This document shows, in pieces, positions 34,600 through 47,200 of a stretch of 64,000 bases of DNA (position 1 is the stretch's first letter; the number at the start of each line of letters is the position of its first letter). Location of the stretch: contig CM030708.1 of assembly GCA_017979445.1 (NCBI GenBank), positions 33,174,721 through 33,238,720 of the forward strand, in the 5' to 3' direction. The stretch comes from Akebia trifoliata (lineage: Eukaryota; Streptophyta; Magnoliopsida; Ranunculales; Lardizabalaceae). Both the position numbers and the translations under genes were made by a program. The notes under the pieces were generated by a model. The model saw only the letters and a list, made by a program, of their open reading frames with translations. It was not told the origin of the DNA and made no database searches.

Positions 34600-37500
34600 A
34601 GCTGTCACTGAGCTGTGAAGTGGGCTACCACCAAAACCTACTCAATGATGGAGAGAGTATTATGTATTGGAGTCGTGATCCAGAGAGCCCGAGTTTGAAC
34701 ATCCGCGCTATGGAGAGTTGGAGACCACGAAAACCCCCCACAATTTTATTGATCCACGTTACACCCTCCTCTTTCTCTCTCTTTCCCTCACACGTTTGTT
34801 TTCTTTTTAATCCTAAAATACCCTCACGTTTCTTATTTTTTTCCACTAAAACAGGTGTTCGTGAGTTTTTTTTTTAATAAAAAAAATCCTCTCTTCTCTC
34901 ATGTTTATCAAGATAGTTTCCATAATAAAAATAAAAACACACTTAAATTACTAATTTAGTAAGATTTTAAATCTTACTAAATGTGCCAATCCAATTACAC
35001 AGGCCACAGCCCTCTACATTTCATGGAAAAAGTCCTATTAAACTTAAAGTTTTCTTCTTTTTTTTTTTTTGGGTGCTCATAGAATTTTGTCCTATTCAAC
35101 CCTATAACGTTGGATCATGTTTTTAACGCAAGGGAAACTCAAGGACCCTTACTAAGAATTGGAAATCTTAATAAATTAGTAAGATTAGTTTTACTCTAAT
35201 AAGAATATCCAAAATAAATTTATGAAAATTACTTTAAAACAAATACATATCCTCTCAATAGTTAAATCTTAATCATATTGTACTCTTCTGATCTATCAAT
35301 TATTTATTTATCGTACTATTTTGCATAATTGTTTAACATAATTTAGTCTTTAATTTTTGGGACTTTATTAAGAAAAACACTTTCCTTACTATTAAGGGCA
35401 TCAAGAGAACATTATTCTAAGAACTTTGAAGAAAAAACAAAATTAGTTATTAATGTTGAATTTAAAGTTTTAATTTAAGAGTTCGTTGAGTGTACATTTT
35501 AAATACTTTGTATCAAGTTCAAAAACAATTTCTTTTAAATATAATATGGGTTTTTTAATGAAATCTAGAGGGTGTGGTGGTTGATTGCAAATATGTTAGA
35601 CCATATCTTGGTCCTAACTATCTTTAGTTAAATTTAAAATCTTACCTAGTCAAACTAGCGTTACTTTTTTATATTAAAAAAAAAAAAAAAAAAACAAACA
35701 AACACTTTTCTTACTAACTTAGCAAGGAAAGTTACGGCATCCCCTTGTGAAATAAAAAAAAACATGATCAGATGCCAGACTTATAGGAGAGGAAATTCTA
35801 AGTATTTTGAAAAAATATATAACAAAAAAAAAGATTATTTTTCACAATTGAATTTTAATTTTAAATTCAGGTGTTTTTTACCATGAAATCCAGAGGGTGC
35901 TGTAGTGAAAGATCCTTAGTAAGATGTGAAATTTTACAAGGATAGTGAGGCTAGTTTCACTCTTTACAAACGTGTGGGAGAAATCCAAGTCACACAGCCT
36001 TAGTCAGGAGGAGAGAAGGTTAGTTTTGACAAATGAAAAACAAACATGTGAAGGAAGAGGGTGGGTGCAACGTGGGGTTCAATAGAAATGTTGGTTTCCG
36101 CGGATCTCAAAAATAGCACTGGTCTACGTGGCACATTTCTGTTGGAATTGTAGTCCCTTATGAGTTATGAGTAGGGACCCAGTCAGGTGTCCCGTTGACG
36201 TGGATTCTTACTGTACCGTTATTTTGAGTGAGACTAGCCTGACTAATTTAAGGATTAAAAAAAAAACCTTACTAATCTCGAGGTTTTGTTTGATGGTGGA
36301 TGATTTTTTTTCTTTGCTAAGTTAATCGTGAAAGTGTCTGTGGGATGTTTTCTAGGGTCCAGCACCAACTGTCGCCAATCAATCGACTGTTGAAAGAGAT
36401 ATACAAATTGAGTCGTGATAAACTGACGTGATGTGGCAGTGCATGGAACCATAGATCTTTTTCGTCGGGATATTCAATGGAAAAAAATCAATAATTCTGT
36501 GCACATGCCACATCAACTGCGTCAATCAACCACATCAAGTTATCATTCAATTTTCCTTAGATGCATCCATGTTTGAGAGGAATCAGTTCTTAGAATGAAT
36601 AATGATTTCCTGACACCCCCGAGATCACAAAACTGTAGATCATTTGCCTTTGAGATATGCATAATCATAAATCTTTTCTTATATACCCAAGGCAAATGAT
36701 CTACGGTCTTGTGACGGGGGCATAAGTCAGAGGAGGTGTCCGTTTATCACGGCTCATCTAGAATTTGTCTTTTTGTACTCTTTACAAGAGTCAAACTTTG
36801 AAGCAGCTAGACGGCTTCAAAAATTTTATGAAACCCTCTTTACATCATGACACGTTACTTTTTTTTTTAGTTTACTTGAAGTCCTTAATTTTTCAAAAGC
36901 ATTTAAGGTATCTTTCGAAAACACCACATGTCATGATGCAAGGAGGGTCCTTCAACAACCCTTTACTAACTTGTAAGATCTCAACTCTTACTAAGGGTTG
37001 TTGAGCTCACCTATGGCATCCACAAACATCAGTCGCCACAGGATTGTAGAGGATAAAATTTTATGAATTTTAAAAGAAAAAAAATCAATATTAAATTTTA
37101 ATTTTAAATTTGAGAATTCCGTAGAAGTTCAATAGCTCTCCTATTTCAAAAACCTCGGATGAATAAATAAAAAAAAAAATTTAATTTTGTTTTCCCGAGG
37201 GGTGGGGGGATCTGAGTTTTTCCTCAAAATCTAGAGGATGTAGTGTTAGATTGCCAATGTGGTAATCCATTTGGGCAAAATGACCTTAAGTAAGAGTTAA
37301 AATCCTACTAAGTCAGTAAGGGAAATGTTTTTCTATAGTTTTACTAGAAACAATAGTGGCTTTTAGTTGATTTTATTAAATTAAAAATTTCACCTCAATA
37401 TTGCATTTTAGCCCTCACATTATTAAGTAGAAGAAATGTCCTCAAAATTATGAGTAGTGTCATCGAGCTACAAAACAATCACGTGAATGTGCACTTCACA

Positions 37501-37880
37501 TTTCATAGGTTGTACACATTGTCGTGGTGCCTAAGATGGGTGTCATAACAGCGTGGGCCATATGGGCATGGCATTTGGCTCCTACAAGTCGTGATCTGCC
37601 TCGGTGTAAACCTTCATTTTAAGAATATTTTATTGATTTATAATATAAAGTAGTGATTATGGAGAAAAAAAACAAAAAACAAAACAATAGGAGTCAAAAT
37701 AACAACACTATGGAGATGCTATGCCCTCTCTAACACTCTTACTCTCACACTTGTACACACTCAACTCAATTATTCAAGATATCAAAAAAGTCGTTTTCTA
37801 TGCTTTCATCTATCACTTGTGAAGAGAGAGATGCAACAGGATATTTCAAAACAAATTTAATAACCACAACACTATTGTCT
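34600..37880. other. Gene-free, MITE-rich interval
   Basis: No gene recognised. At least three copies of a family with TTACTAACTTAGTAAGATT-like ends (about 34950-35190, 35640-35980 and 36960-37340) share internal CAAAATTCTATGAATTTT-like sequence. A palindromic MITE with AGATCTTTTTC core is at 36410-36551. A relative with GATCATTTGCCTTTGAGATA and its complement is at about 36600-36750. Poly-A/T runs are frequent. Confidence 0.5.
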
Positions 37881-37882
37881 CT

Positions 37883-38480
37883 ATGATTCAAGAAGAAATT
37901 CGATTAAAATTTGAAGATTCATTGAAAGAGATCGAGGATATTGACTATAATCAACACTTTCTTCAAGTTTGGGAATTTAATACGACCTTCTCTCAGCCTA
38001 GGAGAGTTTATTGCTCCTGGCCAAAGTCAGACATTGGCACGTGGGCACTCAACACTGATGACTCATTCTCAGACACTCGAGGTGGTCTTGGAGCTATCAT
38101 TCGAGACTATGTAGGAATGGTAATTATTGCTATTGCACACCGGGTGAACCCAGTCTTAATCATTTATCATGAAATACAAGCTATCCTTAAAGGGCTCAAG
38201 TTATGTATCACAAAAAGTAACCTCAACATTCGGGTTCAAGCAGACTCATTAATGACTGTCAATATTCTTAACGACCAATGGAGTACTCCATGGAGTGTTA
38301 TACACTTATAGTCTTTTCCATTAGAAGGTTCATTCCTAGTTTCCATAGGTACACCTTCAACCATGTTTTCAGGGAAGTTAACCAAGCGGCGGATTATCTT
38401 ACATCCTCCCAAGACTCTATGGAATGTTCTGAAATAGATAGTGGAGTTCTCTCTTGTAACCTCAGTTCTATCATTGATAA
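37883..38480 (+). pseudogene. RNase H-like (RVT_3 type) fragment, frameshifted
   Basis: The first frame (37883-38311, 142 codons) contains GTWALNTDDSFSDTRGGLGA, then IIRDYVGMVI, EIQAILKGLKLC and QADSLMTV. This is the layout of the plant RNase H-like domain found at the end of LINE polyproteins and in stand-alone host genes (first D in the NTDDS motif, then E, then D). Around 38278-38311 the frame shifts, and the continuation reads FREVNQAADYLTSSQDS, the usual C-terminal FRExNxxAD motif. So the domain is nearly complete but broken. No RT domain was found upstream. Confidence 0.75.
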
Positions 38481-38514
38481 GGATCGTAGGGGTTTTCCTT
38501 TCTTAAGGTTGTAG

Positions 38515-40447
38515 CTGGTCTGGGTCTGCCTTAACCCTGTTGACCTTCCAAAAAAATAAAAGGTTGCACTCAAACAATATTCCGTGAATCCCTCTAGAAA
38601 AGACCATTCATCTGCCCAGGTTAAATAGCTGGTAGGAAGATTCCCATAAATCAGGTAATTAGAAGCTACAGACCAACAAAGCGCCATTTCAAAGAATTTT
38701 CCATGTCGAATAGTGTGTTGTATCCTCAAATCTGTCCGAAACACATACATTTGGTATGCTAACATGCTCAACATTTGGAATATAACGTATGGATACATAT
38801 ATTGAACTATCGGGTTTGTGGGGTACAACGTGTCAGATACGAATACTAGTGTTCTAGTCATTGCTACATATATTAGTGGTGTAGATGTTAATAGGGGTAC
38901 AACTCAAAGGAAGAAAATCCATACCCATATAACCCACAGCGAACAACTCAAGTTGTTGGGCGGAAATTCTCTTGAAGTTTTGCTACAGATTGAACATGAA
39001 ATTATTGAACAGTTTACCACACTGTAGCCTATCTCGTTGTATCACTTGTGAGAAGTTCTGTTTCTTCAGTAAGGCCTGTTAAGAAGAGGTCTGGAGGGAT
39101 AAACCTTGGAGGGTAGTAGAGGCAGCTTTGGAAGGTAACCATTGTATGTATGAGAAACTATTAAAGGATGTAGAGGTTCTCCAACACTTGAAGCCATGCT
39201 GGGATGAGGCACTGTAGGAGGGGATCTATGCTTGCTGGGAAGAAACGAGTTGGGGTGAAAGATTGTATTGTGGGAGTAGAAGGGGGCGAAGGTTCAATTG
39301 CATGGACGGCATAACGACTTTACAGAACCCTTAACATTCTGCAATCTTTGCCTTGTAGAGGAAAAACAGGGGGAAAGGAAAAATTTATCCAGACTGTTTG
39401 TCAACCTACAAAGAACCCAATGACCAATGTTAGCAACATATCGATTTTGAGTGTGAAAAAAATGGGCCTACATCATGCATTGCCTTTTTAGGCACCGACC
39501 TCTTTATTGATGTACTTACAAGCGAAGAAATGGGCCAAACAAAGTTCTCTTACGAAATAGTAGTTTCGTATTTATGGCAAATTATTAAGTAGTCTTTTAT
39601 TAGTAAATTACGGTTTCTAGGTGAAGATGATTTGGAGAATAGTGTAGAGAGATCCTATAAAGTGATAGCGAGACCAAAGAATCAAAGCACATGAGATAAA
39701 ATGATCAATGGAACAAAGCACCTCAATATGTGCCACCTAATAACCAGACCATGACTTCCTGGTTTACCATAATAAAAAATAATTGTCCACCTTCAATAGT
39801 AATTGCAAATTCTTGAACAGAATGATAACAAATCAATCGCATGAAGACAATGTAAACATTACTTGGTAAATGTTTCTACTTATATAATCTTTTAACAGAT
39901 CAAACCTACATAACATGGCATCATGGCTAAATAACTCAATATACATATATGCCATGCAAGTGATCCTTACTTTGGAGGTATTGCCAGTTTCATCTTTAAT
40001 GGCTGAGCCACTATGTTTTAGTGAGGAGAAATGCAAAAGGGGATATAGTTCTACTTCTACTTCTATTCAATCCTCTCATACCTTTGAAGATGGTATTAGT
40101 GATAGAGGAGATAGACCATCACTTACAATTCTGATAGTCATCAAGATTCTGAAGAAATTATTTAATCACAAAAAATAAAATAAAAAAGGCCTTGAATTGA
40201 ACTATAAAGTAATCTATAATACATGCACCATTTCGTTTAAATTCAAAAAGAATAATCGTGTGTTTTTGTACAAAAGGAAGTCATGATTCCAATTTCAGAA
40301 ACCGGAAAATCTAAACCAATAAATGGGAAGAGGTGAGCATACTCAATGTGGAAGCCACCGCAGGTTAAGACTTGGGGATGATCACTTCATATTAGACCAT
40401 CCAATTTTCCCATCTTTTTAAATATAAAAGATATCAGAACGTAAAGA
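38515..40447. other. Spacer between RNase H fragment and RKF3; unassigned frame
   Basis: A 155-codon minus-strand frame (38394-38861) is rich in hydrophobic and aromatic residues (for example KFFEMALCWSVASNYLIYGN), but I do not recognise a family, and its 3' third overlaps the RNase H fragment antisense. The rest has only short frames. The part nearest 40448 is probably the RKF3 3' UTR. Confidence 0.3.
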
Positions 40448-42352
40448 TTACTCCTCCTCCTTCTGGTGAGAACTTGTAGGACGATCACTCTCATAGGCAA
40501 ATGTCTGATAACCAGCACAACTAGAAAGATAACCTGAGCCACTACTGCTCACTGATCTCTCAATGTCATCAATCTCCGCTACAATAGGAATGGGTCTTTC
40601 AGGAATTGAGGGCACAGGCAAGTCAGTTTCCAATATCTTCACAATCTGATCCATAGTCGGCCTAGCATATAATTGTGGATGAGAAGAAAGAAGAGCAACC
40701 ATAACATACTTCTCCATGACTTCTGGTGGACCCAACTCAGACATGCCTCGTTCGATAACATCCATTGTTCTCCCTTTTTTCACCAACGACCAAGCCCAAT
40801 CGGTCACGAGGGTAGCCTGGCCTTCATTAGTGGCAACAAGTGCTTTTTTTCCAGTCAAAAGTTCAAGAAGCACAACCCCAAAGCTGTAAACATCACTTCT
40901 TTCCGTCAACTGCCCGTACAAAGCATATTCAGGGGCAACATATCCAAGGGTCCCGGCAACCCTAGTGCTTAAATGAGTCATCCCCTCTGGTGCAAACTTT
41001 GCGAGGCCAAAATCGGCCACCTTGGGTTCAAAGTTCTCATCCAAAAGAATATTACTAGCCTTGATATCTCTATGAATAATAGTCGGCTGGGCTCCATAAT
41101 GCAAATAAGCCAATCCTCTAGCCGTCCCATGGGCAATCTTCTGACGAATTGGCCAACTCAATTTCTTCTCCATCGACCCAAAGAGATGATCGTGAAGGCT
41201 TCCATTACGCATCAAATCACACACAATTATCCTTTGGTGTCCTTCGAAAGTAGTAGTTGCAGTACAATAACCTCTCAAAGCAACCAGGTTTACATGCCTA
41301 ACACTTGCAATAACTTCAACCTCATGTGTGAAATTTGCATCCCCGGCCGCAGAACAATTCTTGAACCTCTTCATTGCAACCTCAGTCTCATCCGATAAAA
41401 GCCCTCTATAAACATTCCCATATCCTCCCCTCCCAATTATGTTATCCCTAGAGAAATTCCTCGTAGCTAGTTTGATTTCATCGAACGCAAACTTAATCAA
41501 CGTTGTGCTCGCACTCATCGAATCCAACCCCGAAAAAGAATTCATCTCAATTCTAACCAACTTATTCCTCTTCCTCCGTTTACTACGCCTTCTCAACAAA
41601 AACCACAACCCTCCAATTGCCCCCAACAAACCTACACCACAACCTATCACAACCCCACAAATCACAGTTGTTCGTTTCTTATTTCCCTTCGAAGAAACAT
41701 CGAGCGAGAACAAACACTTAGCAGTCCCATGGTCCGTTGGACCGAGCTGATTGACCAAAGCTGCGGCATAAATAAACGGATACGCACTACAAAGCGTTAC
41801 GTTCCCGATTTCCGGACCGGGAAGAAACGAAGCTTGGAGGAGCGATAAGCTCGTCGTGCAGGACGCACATGGAGAATTGTTCTCCAGCGATTGGTTACAA
41901 GATTGCCGCACGCCTTGCATCGAATCCTGTGGAATAAGAGTTTCAAATTGTGATCGAGACGCGATGTTCATACATCCCTCTGAAATCCAGTTAGTTTGAA
42001 ACCCACATTTGGTTCTGATATCGAAATTAGAGACAAATTCATTTACTAGGGTTTGATAAGAAGTCCAACAAGTCTCAGAAGAATTTAAAGGAGGAAGAAA
42101 TAACCCACTTCTCTTGAGGTATTCGGATTGAACGAGACGAAGTCCTTGAAGAATGTATCGACACTCGAATCTTTCAGAGCGTTTCGTACCTTGGACGAAT
42201 TTGCGAAGAACTTCAAAGTTCATTGGACATGGAGAATCAGCAAGTCTTCTGTTAGGGATTTGGTGGCCATTAACGAGATTAGAAGAAGAATTAGATAACC
42301 CCAACCCTAATCCGCAGTAGAAGAAGAAGAAGAAGAACAGAGAGAGGGACAT
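40448..42352 (-). CDS. RKF3: RKF3-type receptor-like serine/threonine kinase
   Basis: 634 residues in a single exon. Signal peptide at about 1-20; cysteine-rich SPARK-type extracellular domain at about 40-215 (starts SPCPMNFEVL; contains CASCTTSLSLLQ); transmembrane segment at about 229-253; basic stop-transfer RRRSKRRKRNK; kinase domain at about 300-580. The catalytic set is complete: GRGGYG loop (307-312), Lys328, HRDIKASN (427-434), DFG (447-449), APE (473-475). An RD kinase, so likely active. The protein acts at the plasma membrane; the ligand is unknown. Databases often call RKF3 an LRR kinase, but no leucine-rich repeats are visible. The first Met gives a proper signal peptide. The ERD6-like gene lies 6 kb away on the same strand, matching the Arabidopsis RKF3/ERD6-like pair as I recall it. 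Confidence 0.95.
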   Translation of the reverse strand: MSLSLFFFFFFYCGLGLGLSNSSSNLVNGHQIPNRRLADSPCPMNFEVLRKFVQGTKRSERFECRYILQGLRLVQSEYLKRSGLFLPPLNSSETCWTSYQTLVNEFVSNFDIRTKCGFQTNWISEGCMNIASRSQFETLIPQDSMQGVRQSCNQSLENNSPCASCTTSLSLLQASFLPGPEIGNVTLCSAYPFIYAAALVNQLGPTDHGTAKCLFSLDVSSKGNKKRTTVICGVVIGCGVGLLGAIGGLWFLLRRRSKRRKRNKLVRIEMNSFSGLDSMSASTTLIKFAFDEIKLATRNFSRDNIIGRGGYGNVYRGLLSDETEVAMKRFKNCSAAGDANFTHEVEVIASVRHVNLVALRGYCTATTTFEGHQRIIVCDLMRNGSLHDHLFGSMEKKLSWPIRQKIAHGTARGLAYLHYGAQPTIIHRDIKASNILLDENFEPKVADFGLAKFAPEGMTHLSTRVAGTLGYVAPEYALYGQLTERSDVYSFGVVLLELLTGKKALVATNEGQATLVTDWAWSLVKKGRTMDVIERGMSELGPPEVMEKYVMVALLSSHPQLYARPTMDQIVKILETDLPVPSIPERPIPIVAEIDDIERSVSSSGSGYLSSCAGYQTFAYESDRPTSSHQKEEE

Positions 42353-44276
42353 TGGAGAGGTAAAGGAGTTAGGGTTTTTTAATGAAATTGTGAGAAATTT
42401 GATTTAGAGAAATCAAATTTGATTTTTAATGACATTGTTGAGTATCTGTTTTTCTTTTTTTTTTTTTCAAAGATTTGATTTTTGTCTGTAGCTTGGGAGA
42501 ATAACTGATCATTTTACCATTGAAGTCTTGACCGTTGAGTCGGTTTAGTTGGAGATTAGGTTAGGTGGCGTTGTTTGGTTGACTAAAAAACATTTTCAGT
42601 GACTCTGTTGTGCGCACAGAAGCAAAATTTAGAAACGCAACTAACCACTGAGCCCGCCCCGGAAAATAAAGCCCATATTTCGTAGAACAAAGCTTGATGT
42701 GACTATCAGGATTCATGCACAGATAAGGACTGCTAATGGATCAGGTCCAGGTCGGATCAGGATCCATTTTGTGCAAATCTGATAATCTGAAGCTGATTCG
42801 ATAAGAAATCTGATCGGATCCAAATTGGGCCAAACCCAATTTATACAAAATCTAAATAAATTCAAATATTTAAACAAAATATGTAATATAATGAAGTACT
42901 TTTTCACATGTTACCTGCCTATCTATCCGATATTGAAGCATGGTTGATCTTAAACCGATCCTATAAGATATCTGATCAGATCTTTATTGGAATCCAAATT
43001 CTCAATCTAAATCCAAAGTAATTGAATTTAAACTGATTAGGGAACACTGCACTTCTAGCAGAGACGTTCTGTGTAAGTGATAATGAGAGCTGCTGTTGGC
43101 ACTCCAACTTTTACTTATTACACCGCAATTGAAAAATGAAGAAAATAATTTAAGGGATTTTTCCCTAAACATGCTCAACTTATGTCCAAATTCCGATTTC
43201 GGTGCATTGTTCATTTTAATTCCCAAAACATGCATTTCGAGTGAATTCATTTTTTAATCAATGACTTCGCTGCTATATCTACGAATTCTTAGATATTAAA
43301 AATGATCAACTCATGAGTTCGTAGGTTATAAAAATGACGAATGCATATTTTGAAAATTAAAATAAATTCATTGTATTCAGCACACGAAATGAAGATTCAC
43401 CCATAATTAAACATTTGAGAATAAGGAAAAGTTGGAGTGTCAATAGAACCCTTGTTTTTTTTTTTAAAGCCTAATCACGAAATTGTTTGAAAGGGAGTGT
43501 TATAATGTTTGAATAGCGTGTTTAATCTTTAATTGGGGTGTGACTGATAATTCAAGATATTGCAGTGTAATAAGTAAAAAATTGAGGTGTAATAAATAAA
43601 ATTGGCACCCCTCTTGATAATTTGGTTTTTCTATTACTCTCTCATTGGATACCTATGTCAAGGGGTATGTCATCAGTCCGAAGGCACAAGTCATCCAAAT
43701 TACTGTTTTCTAAAAGCTTCAAGTCTTCAACTAGACTAAAGTGTCGAGTCTTCAACTGGACTCAAGTGTTCCTTCCAAAACAGTTTTGACCAGGAGTCCT
43801 CAATTTGACTCGAGTGTTCTTTCCAAAACAGTATTGACCATCAATAGGAGTCCTCAATTCAACAATCAGGAAAATTGGATCATAGCAAGCCAGATCTCTG
43901 CCATGTAATCAGATAGTCAGAACCAACGAAAATGTACAATTGTACATAAAATCAGAAACTTTTCAATCATTTGTGCCAAATTAAGATATATAAGGAGGCA
44001 GCCCATCTCAGAATCTGAAAGATAAGACAAACTTCAATCCAGAATATAAATATTCAAGGAAAATAATGTACCATTGTTACTAAGAGAGATTATTTCTCCC
44101 TTTAAAAAAATTGTCAAAATGGCGACTCAAGTCTCTGTCCGCCATTGTCCACTTAAGGCCATTTGAACATGGATTGTAGCAATCGTAGATCATCTACATT
44201 CATTATTGCCATTTCAAGTCCTTCGAAAATGCATTCAAAATTAACGGGGGGGAAAAAAAAAAAAAAGCAGAGGAGA
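42353..44276. other. RKF3 promoter side and CYC1 3' side, no gene seen
   Basis: The first few hundred bases upstream of RKF3 include a poly-A/T run. About 42720-43020 is the GGATC-rich dispersed repeat. About 43770-43860 has a short direct repeat (TTCCAAAACAGT-type units). No coding sequence recognised. Confidence 0.45.
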
Positions 44277-47200
44277 TCAGTTGACAACGTCAAGGACCAA
44301 TTTGCGAGACTTCAGAACAGACCACTTCATGCGTCGGTAATAAGCAGCTTGAAGGAGTGCAAGGGACAGTACAAATATCCATTTGAATCCCATCTGTATT
44401 TAAATGCTCGTGAAGTAAGAAACAGAAACTTTTATTTAAAATGTCAACCAATGGAGAGATTAAGTATGCCTATTTACCAGTTTTCTTTCTTCCATTTCCG
44501 GTTCTGCTGCCCACGACAAAAATGTCACGACATCTTTCCCCATCTGCACCAAAATTACGAAAAGAAATGAGCTTTCAGGTTTTGATAAATGAAATTTTCA
44601 TGCAGGCTTGGATCATTTGATAAGATTTTTATCAAACAAATATTGCAATGGAAGGATTGGGAAGAAATACCTGAGCTTCTGTGGCAGAGGTACCATCTTC
44701 ATACTCAATGGCACCATCAATAAGCATTTTGGGCATAGCTATTGCTCCACCAGGGAAGTAAGGATTATAATGCAGCCCTTCTCGAATCTGCAATGCCAAT
44801 TTAAGAATTTCTGAAATGGTTAATTAATGAAATGGACGAATAAGACCATCTACTGAGCGGGAACCAGACATCTCAATTCGAAAGTGAAAGTAAACTCATA
44901 GACATTCTGAGGATGGCAAAAAATCTATTGCCATAGTGACAAAAGATGAATTATTAACATTCAATGTGAAGATCACTTCTCATTTTGTAGCACAAGACGA
45001 AACTGTTGAGTTTAGTCTCACATTGGATACTCATTACCCTGTCTCTCTCCTTATAAGTTCCTGGGCATCTCCAATCATAGCCAATTGGTTTGGAGTTGGA
45101 CCCCCAAATTTAACATGGTATCAGAGCGCTAGGTTCGTATAGGTCACGGGTTCGAGTCTCCTCGAGGGAATTTTCCACCCTTATGGGTGAGAGGGGAGTG
45201 TTGAGTGTCGTGTTATCCGCCTCCACTCTCGGGTGTCACGTGCTCACATATTGTGCCCTAGTTCGACCCGTGACTCTCTTATATTAATAGTTGTGCCTTC
45301 CCCGTCAGACCAGTCTTTTGGGGTAAATGGTTGTTAACACAAACCATCTCAACAGACAATGGTTTAAGGGATTGGCTGACCCAATATCATATTTGCACTC
45401 AGTGAGACAAAACACCAAGCTAACTTAACTAGTATATTAACTAAAATTCCAAAAATGAGCTAATTTGTGCAGGAGTGAGGATGCGAATGTTGCAAACCCT
45501 TTTAGCTGAATTATTTTAGGAAGTCTAAGTGAGAGAAAACTGTAAATGCAAACAGGACCGAGAGTGAAATTTAAGAAAGAATGCTCCTACAACTAAGCTT
45601 ATAGAGCCTTTCTGAGCCATGTTTCAAGCACTAGGGCTTCGGACGGATTGCCAGTCAAAGTTATGACCCTAGCCCCAATTTCAGAAGGTATTTGGTTGGT
45701 TATGAGGCATTAGGCTTTAAGCACTTAGAATAAGGCATTTTGTACCAGCAGAAGGGAGAGCCAATGCTTGTGGAGGTGGGATCCTAAGGAAGGTTCCTAA
45801 TTAGCCCCTACCATTAGTCATTAAGAGGACTTAGGCAGGGAAAGACAGGAGATGAAGGTCTGGTGAAAGCATATCCCACGTAGATGGGAAGCCTTTTTAA
45901 GGAAAACAAGGAAAGCCTGAACCATCTATTTACACATAGATTAAATTGTTAAAGCAAGAGAGCTTAATCTTTGGTCCTTCCTAAGAAATGTGGTTGAAAA
46001 CTTCCTGAGATGAATGAGTGGACCTTTTGGTCCAAGGGAGGGAGATTCGTTGAGAATTGCACCCTTTCAATTTTTGTTGGGGAGTGTAGCAATCGTATAA
46101 CTTCTGAAGAATTGAGACATCTATTCACGAAATTTGCAACTCAGTGTGGATTTTCTTTCCTTAGATAGGCAAGCAATGTAGAATTTGATAGTAGATTGGT
46201 CTCTTGTATTGAAAGAGTTTGGGACTGCTAATGGCTTGGTAAGATCTACTCCAAAATTTGCAACTCGGTATAGAATTTGCCAAGTAGGCAACCACATAAG
46301 GGACTTGACTAGAGTTTACATTCTTAATTTATCTGTCACGCATCGAGTGCAGAGCCATTAGCGAAAAGAGCATTAATTGACATACTTTCTTCATAGTCAT
46401 CTTCCCTAGTTTTGTAACTTCTTTTTCTGCATTTCCTTGTTGCTTGCAAATGCAAAAAGAATACCAACCATCACAGTAGAAGTCTCAGGGTACTCAAGAC
46501 CCTTTCTATATGAGTACCATTTTGCAGTCAGCAACTTTCTGTCCTGTATTGTCCAAAGTTCAAATTCTTAGAAGTTAAGAGTGGGAAGAGAGAACAAGAA
46601 GGAAAACCGACCAAATAAAATCTAATGAAGAAAATCTAGAAGATCTAGGGGAAGATGTGAAACAAGGTATACTGACTAAAAGAAAAAGATCCAAGAGTTA
46701 AGTATAGAACGATCAATAAAGGGACAAACAGGGAAAAGACATGCTGAAAAGCTGACATGACAAACAAAGATGGTCTCAATGAAAGTGACAAACATATGAA
46801 ACCGAGGGCTGTATAAAGATGACTTGATTCAAATGGTTCTCAAAAACTGCCTAATGTATCTGATTACAAGTGACTTCATTGTTTTTACTTAAGAGAACCG
46901 GAAAAAAAAAAAAGACTTGTCTTTCTATTGTACAACAGAAGCTTTAAAATGTTTTAATGATGCATATTGTAAAACAAAATGGAAGATTCAGGCAATGTAA
47001 CAAAGTGTTACTGGCCAAGGTACATCACAGTTGATTTCAACAGAGGTGATGATAAGTGCAACAAGGATGAGCATGCCATGGACAACTCTCAATGCCAAAG
47101 TTCAGGAAGTTTGCTTTGATTGAACAAATTGAGCAAAAAGTAAAAGATGAAAAAGAAGACTCTGGATTCTTTATACAGTTCCTAAAGATTGTATCAGGAT

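Noticed and set aside
38394..38861. 155-residue minus-strand frame near the RNase H fragment
   Set aside because: Aromatic-rich and without any motif I recognise. It partly overlaps the RNase H fragment antisense and lacks supporting exon structure, so it is not called a gene.
40673..41750. Several plus-strand frames of 99-141 codons opposite RKF3
   Set aside because: They are antisense shadows of the kinase and SPARK-coding sequence with no domain of their own.
44163..44570. Plus-strand frame of 135 codons
   Set aside because: It is antisense to the last two CYC1 exons.
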